Shown: positions 28,967 through 32,113 of the stretch, one piece after another
How positions within the stretch are numbered: the first letter of the stretch is position 1
Layout: each line of letters begins with the position of its first letter
Assembly: GCA_964573395.1 (NCBI GenBank)
Contig: CAZNJI010000007.1
Span: 1-32,113, forward strand
Length of the DNA stretch: 32,113 bases
DNA from: DATIBQ01 sp964573395
Lineage (GTDB): Bacteria; Patescibacteriota; Minisyncoccia; Phycocordibacterales; UBA9973
Direction: 5' to 3'
Notes under the pieces: generated by a model
The model's database searches: none
Told to the model about the DNA's origin: nothing
What the model saw: the letters and a program-made list of their open reading frames with translations, nothing else
Position numbers and translations under genes: made by a program

Positions 28967-29695
28967 ATGAAAACATTTGCAAAAATTTTAAGTATTGGAA
29001 TGTTCGCTGCTCTGGTATCGGCAACGGGCGCCGGCGCGCAATATTATTATCCGGAGCAGTACCATAACTATGGCTATGGCACGGTTCCTAATCAGTACGC
29101 TTATCCGTACGGCTATCAGCAGTCATATTATTACCCGTATGCATCATATAGTGCAGTATCTTTAAGCCAGACGTCATTGAATCTGGCAGCTGGGCAGAGC
29201 GCAACGGTATACGTGCAAGGTGGAATGCAATTTTCACTCTCCAGTAGCAACTGGAATACTACCTGGCAGTCTATTTCGGGCAACACGTTAACCGTGCAGG
29301 GAATCAATCCAGGGTCAACAACCATCACTGTGTGCTCGACAAGCGGCTATTATGCATCTAATTGCGCCTCGTTGTACGTTTCGGTTGGAAGCTATGGCAG
29401 CTATTACCCGTATAACGCGGGATACTATTATCCGTACAACGGTTATTACGGCTATTCGCTGATCGATGAAGAAACCATCCGCCTTGATAAGGGCGAACGG
29501 GAGACCGTAGACATTAACATGGTTGGCGGCAGATACTACGATGCATACATTTCCGACAATTCGAACCGACGCATCGCATCGGCAGACATTGACGACGATG
29601 AGCTTGAGATCAAAGGGCTTCGAGAAGGAACTACCACTATTACCGTATGCCAAGACGGCGTATGCGATAGCGTTCGAGTGATTGTCCGCGATTAA
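28967..29695 (+). CDS. Secreted Tyr-rich protein with Ig-like (BIG2-type) domains
   Basis: A 242-residue surface or secreted protein. The signal peptide (KILSIGMFAALVSATGAGA) ends near residue 24. A Tyr/Gly/Pro-rich low-complexity stretch (25-62) follows with repeats such as YYYP and YPYG. A first Ig-like domain starts SLSQTSLNLAAGQSATVYV and closes INPGSTTITVCSTSGY. A second Tyr-rich linker (YYPYNAGYYYPYNGYYGY) leads to a second domain that starts DEETIRLDKGERETVDI and closes LREGTTTITVCQDG. The two domains are internal copies in plan. Such Tyr-rich, Ig-like proteins suggest adhesion or a surface layer; this is inference. Confidence 0.72.
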   Translation: MKTFAKILSIGMFAALVSATGAGAQYYYPEQYHNYGYGTVPNQYAYPYGYQQSYYYPYASYSAVSLSQTSLNLAAGQSATVYVQGGMQFSLSSSNWNTTWQSISGNTLTVQGINPGSTTITVCSTSGYYASNCASLYVSVGSYGSYYPYNAGYYYPYNGYYGYSLIDEETIRLDKGERETVDINMVGGRYYDAYISDNSNRRIASADIDDDELEIKGLREGTTTITVCQDGVCDSVRVIVRD

Positions 29696-29753
29696 GCGCC
29701 ATGTAGCGGCTTGGCGGTTTACTTAATCAATGAAATTGAGATAATGGGTGCAT

Positions 29754-30206
29754 ATGCAAAAAATACATTTTTCAATTCACATCAATGCGCCAAAAGAAAA
29801 AGTATGGAATACCATGCTTGAAGATGCGACGTATCGCGAATGGACAGAATCTTTCAATCCGGGGTCATATTATCAAGGAGACTGGAGCGAAGGATCAAAA
29901 ATACTCTTTCTCGGGCCAAACCCTGACGGCAGTGCCGGCGAAGGGGGAATGGTAGCCTACATTCGCGAAAATCGGCCGTATGAATTTATTTCAATTGAAC
30001 ATGCCGGTTTCGTAAAAAATGGAGTAGAGGATACGACGAGTGAAGAAGTGAAGAAATGGACTCCAGCATATGAAAATTACACCTTTACTGAAAAAGACGG
30101 AGGAACGGAAGTATCGGTAGACATGGATATTGCCGAAGAATACAAGGCAATGTTTGAAGAAATGTGGCCGAAAGCGCTAGAGCGGCTGAAAGAAATAGCA
30201 GAATAG
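29754..30206 (+). CDS. SRPBCC (AHSA1/START-like) domain protein
   Basis: A 150-residue cytoplasmic helix-grip protein. It starts MQKIHFSIHINAPKEKVWNT, then has TYREWTESFNPGSYYQGDWS, ILFLGPNPDGSAGEGGMVAY and a C-terminal helix EEMWPKALERLKEIAE. This is the pattern of the AHSA1/SRPBCC family, which binds hydrophobic ligands or Hsp90-like partners. A GTG at 29748 in the same frame is an alternative start. GATAAT (29740-29745) lies 8 nt before the ATG and suggests a near-leaderless message. Family call good, ligand unknown. Confidence 0.82.
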   Translation: MQKIHFSIHINAPKEKVWNTMLEDATYREWTESFNPGSYYQGDWSEGSKILFLGPNPDGSAGEGGMVAYIRENRPYEFISIEHAGFVKNGVEDTTSEEVKKWTPAYENYTFTEKDGGTEVSVDMDIAEEYKAMFEEMWPKALERLKEIAE

Positions 30207-30241
30207 ATAAAAGCCCTGGATTCGCCAACGCCTTATTTGAA

Positions 30242-30305
30242 TGTCGTAATTATTTTCCCCATTCGACATACCTTTTCACGTTGGTATAGTACCTAAGTGT
30301 CGAAT
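30242..30305 (+). promoter_or_regulatory. Promoter with three copies of a TGTCGWAAT-like motif
   Basis: TCGACA (30263-30268), a 16-bp spacer and TATAGT (30285-30290) form a promoter. ATTCGACA (30261-30268) and TGTCGAAT (30298-30305) are a perfect 8-bp inverted repeat: one arm covers the -35, the other the start point. A third related copy, TGTCGTAAT, lies at 30242-30250. This looks like a repressor-controlled promoter. Confidence 0.5.
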
Positions 30306-30360
30306 TTTATTAGCATTAATAATTACGTAACAGATTATTAGGATAATAAAATTATGACTT

Positions 30361-30456
30361 ATGAAAACACATACGCGAGAGGAGCTTACCGCAATGAGTA
30401 AGGAGGAGTTGATTGAAATGATTCTCAAGATGCAGGACGATACCGATGACATGTAA
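30361..30456 (+). CDS. Small ORF (31 aa or a 20-aa internal start)
   Basis: Encodes MKTHTREELTAMSKEELIEM and a short acidic helix ending QDDTDDM. GAGGAG lies 10 nt before an internal ATG at 30394, giving a 20-residue form that starts MSKEELIEMI. Another ORF, MTYENTYARGAYRNE (30354-30401, with AGGA upstream), overlaps that start by 8 bases, which is the layout of a leader peptide coupled to a second cistron. The transcript starts at the three-motif promoter and ends at the terminator at 30486. Coding status is not proved. Confidence 0.45.
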   Translation: MKTHTREELTAMSKEELIEMILKMQDDTDDM

Positions 30457-30485
30457 CGCCTTTACTCATTCAACGGAATGCTAGC

Positions 30486-30520
30486 AAAAAACCGCTCGCG
30501 TAATGGAGCGGTTTTTTGCA
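30486..30520 (+). terminator. Rho-independent terminator
   Basis: Arms 30486-30497 and 30506-30517 pair over 12 bases (AAAAAACCGCTC with its complement) around an 8-nt loop, ending in six Ts. Confidence 0.92.
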
Positions 30521-30556
30521 CCTATTATCCATTATCAGCATAAGCAAAAAAATAGT

Positions 30557-31393
30557 ATGAAAAATTTTCGCGCGATCATCATAGTGCTCATTATCATCAT
30601 TGTCGGATTTGTCGTTTGGTCGCAGAGGCGATCTCCTGATTCGATATCTTCCGGTGCGAGCATCCAGCCAGGCTGCTATGTTGCCGAGCTGGGGCGGGAC
30701 GTCTACACGCTTCGCATTACTTCGGTTGACGGCGCGGCCGTTTCCGGTGAACTTGCGTATGATAATTTCGAAAAAGACAGCTCTTCAGGAACGTTTCGAG
30801 GAACATATGAAAACGGCACCCTCCTTGGAGAATACGCGTTTACTTCAGAAGGAACGGATTCCATTCGTCAGGTAATCTTCAGGAAAGAAGGTAATAACTT
30901 CGTACAGGGATTCGGGCCGGTCGAAGTGGTTGGAAATAGGGAATCGTTTGCCAATCTGGCAGAAATAACCTATGATTCCGGCCTCACGTTTGCTCCAACG
31001 GCCACCTGCACCCAAACGGAATCGCAGGCAGTACGAAACGTCGTGCTCGAGTTTGGCAAAAAATTGCAGCTTGTTTCCGTACTGGCTCCCCGTGAAGACC
31101 TGGTTGAAGCAATCGAAACCCACTATAGCCCGTATGTCAGCCCCGTGTTATTGGAACAATGGAAAGCGCAGACGAGCGGCATACCCGGAAGGGAAACATC
31201 GAGCCCGTGGCCGGATCGGATAGAAATCGATTCTCTTATTCCAAAAACGGTTGACGCATATGAGATCCAGGGAAGAATCGTTGAAGTAGCATCCGCCGCC
31301 GGAGGAACGGCTCCAGTGAGGGAAATCCCAGTTGTAATCGAACTTGAACAATCAGGGGGAAATTGGCTCATTACCCGATTCGAAAAGAGATAA
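30557..31393 (+). CDS. Membrane-anchored extracytoplasmic protein, hypothetical (278 aa)
   Basis: One N-terminal transmembrane helix (AIIIVLIIIIVGFVVW) leads to an outside domain of beta strands (CYVAELGRDVYTLRITSVDG, SGELAYDNFEKDSSSGTFRG). This first part (about 35-130) resembles a lipocalin-like small barrel. The second part starts VVLEFGKKLQLVSVLAPRED, has YSPYVSPVLLEQWKAQ and a conserved-looking SSPWPDRIEID, and ends VIELEQSGGNWLITRFEKR. The last strand pair looks like the end of an NTF2-like domain. The frame is open back to 30503, but that part overlaps the terminator at 30486, so ATG 30557 is the start. No named family. Confidence 0.65.
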   Translation: MKNFRAIIIVLIIIIVGFVVWSQRRSPDSISSGASIQPGCYVAELGRDVYTLRITSVDGAAVSGELAYDNFEKDSSSGTFRGTYENGTLLGEYAFTSEGTDSIRQVIFRKEGNNFVQGFGPVEVVGNRESFANLAEITYDSGLTFAPTATCTQTESQAVRNVVLEFGKKLQLVSVLAPREDLVEAIETHYSPYVSPVLLEQWKAQTSGIPGRETSSPWPDRIEIDSLIPKTVDAYEIQGRIVEVASAAGGTAPVREIPVVIELEQSGGNWLITRFEKR

Positions 31394-31403
31394 CACTGCT
31401 ACC

Positions 31404-32113
31404 ATGGCGAAGAACATCATTGTTTTGATAGTGGTTGCAGTTGCGGCATTTTTGGTTTTTGGCAGGCATCAAAAAAAACAAACGACCCAAGAGCAGAATC
31501 CAGCTTCAGCCGATGCACGGATAGTAACGCTCGCAGAACGCTTGGATACTCCATGGGAAATTGCCCTACTGCCGGATGGTGGCCTGCTCGTCACTGAACG
31601 ATCAGGTATCTTGCGCGTGATCGGCTCTGAAACCGGAGAACTGCGCACTCCTATTCCCGGCGCGGTGGAGAATGGCGAAGGCGGCATGCTTGGCGTAGCG
31701 CTCCATCCTGAGTATGAATCGAATAAACTGCTGTATACGTATTTTACCACTCGCGAGCGGGGGAGCATTGAAAATGTCGTAAAGCGTTTTCATTTTGATG
31801 GCGCGTCACTTATTGACCCGGAAACCATCATTGCTGGAATTCCAGCTGGATCGGTCCATAACGGCGGCCGAATCGCATTCGGACCAGACGGCATGCTCTA
31901 CATAACAACCGGCGATGCCGGGAATGAATCGGCAGCACAGGATACTAATTCTTTGGCGGGTAAAATTTTGCGAGTAACGGCTGAAGGCGGCATTCCAGAA
32001 GATAATCCTTTTGGAAATGCTGTTTTTTCATACGGGCACCGCAATCCGCAAGGTATTGCGTGGGATAACACTGGTGGTATGTGGGCCACTGAACATGGAA
32101 GATCGGGCGCTCG
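31404..32113 (+). CDS. PQQ-dependent aldose sugar dehydrogenase-like protein, N-terminal part (3' end outside window)
   Basis: The first 236 residues of a soluble glucose dehydrogenase-type (GDH-B/YliI) beta-propeller, anchored by an N-terminal helix (IIVLIVVAVAAFLVF). LDTPWEIALLPDGGLLVTER is the usual blade 1. GEGGMLGVALHPEY, GSVHNGGRIAFGPDGMLYIT and YGHRNPQGIAWD follow in family order. His152 (VHNGGR) corresponds to the catalytic His and Arg213 (GHRNPQG) to the PQQ-contacting Arg of sGDH. PQQ use here is by family analogy. It follows the preceding gene by 10 nt, so the two probably share a transcript. Strong family call. Confidence 0.9.
   Translation, partial: MAKNIIVLIVVAVAAFLVFGRHQKKQTTQEQNPASADARIVTLAERLDTPWEIALLPDGGLLVTERSGILRVIGSETGELRTPIPGAVENGEGGMLGVALHPEYESNKLLYTYFTTRERGSIENVVKRFHFDGASLIDPETIIAGIPAGSVHNGGRIAFGPDGMLYITTGDAGNESAAQDTNSLAGKILRVTAEGGIPEDNPFGNAVFSYGHRNPQGIAWDNTGGMWATEHGRSGA

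Noticed and set aside
30503..30556. N-terminal extension from ATG 30503
   Set aside because: That ATG lies in the loop and arm of a strong terminator; the hydrophobic start at 30557 is the natural one.
1..32113. Alternative genetic code
   Set aside because: TGA ends several intact genes at the expected place (mod, DUF167, msrA), and no internal TGA is seen in conserved proteins.
1..32113. CRISPR array or transposase/insertion sequence
   Set aside because: No regularly spaced repeat and no transposase motif seen; the only recombinase is the serine-type remnant.

Overview
The window reads as a contig from a small-genome bacterium, most likely a member of the Candidate Phyla Radiation (Patescibacteria, Parcubacteria-like). 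This rests on family resemblance recalled from memory: the GltX C-terminus, the serine-recombinase tail, the membrane-anchored MliC-type protein and the many small one-helix proteins. No 16S or marker search was possible. Stops are TAA, TAG and TGA (TGA ends msrA, mod and the DUF167 gene), so the code is standard and not the UGA-glycine code of Gracilibacteria/SR1. No rRNA, complete tRNA or CRISPR array is visible.

Layout. (1) 1-695: 3' part of gltX. (2) About 696-6200: a visibly A/T-rich genomic island with a one-direction operon of an XRE controller, a Type III DNA methyltransferase (mod) and a Type III restriction helicase-nuclease (res). It is closed by a truncated serine recombinase on the opposite strand. 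(3) 6271-11851: more GC-rich housekeeping DNA with an SppA-type protease, a cupin, a DrrAB-type ABC exporter, a Pif1-like helicase with a C-terminal HTH, a DUF167 protein and a DinB-fold protein. (4) 11872-15944: a small membrane protein, a DUF4015 glycoside-hydrolase-like protein split by an assembly gap, a minus-strand hypothetical gene with its own promoter and terminator, DoxX, a 19-residue microprotein and several unknowns. (5) 15953-18695: a candidate small RNA on the minus strand, msrA-alkD (oxidized methionine and alkylated DNA repair) and a membrane-anchored beta-propeller. (6) 18709-23250: an MliC-like protein, a frameshifted small gene, hypothetical proteins, an SOS-type unit (63-aa protein plus LexA, with a GAAC-N4-GTTC box inside the promoter) and RarA/MgsA. 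(7) 23312-32113: a PDZ-less HtrA protease, an UlaG-like metallo-hydrolase, an ABC exporter, a lytic transglycosylase-like protein, a VOC protein split by a second gap, a Tyr-rich Ig-like surface protein, an SRPBCC protein, small ORFs, and the start of a PQQ-type aldose dehydrogenase.

Three cross-cutting observations matter. Both 100-N gaps are flanked by the same 55 bases on each side; removing one copy plus the Ns restores both genes. Eight genes carry a -10-like hexamer exactly 6 nt before ATG and have no Shine-Dalgarno sequence, which points to leaderless mRNAs. A minus-strand hairpin with 24-nt arms, its own -35/-10 and a U-tract lies between 15953 and 16067; its G-U wobbles work only on the minus strand.

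Genes acting together: XRE-mod-res are phage defence; LexA, RarA, AlkD, MsrA and Pif1 are genome and protein maintenance; SppA, HtrA, the transglycosylase, MliC-like, DUF4015 and Ig-like proteins are envelope and surface functions.
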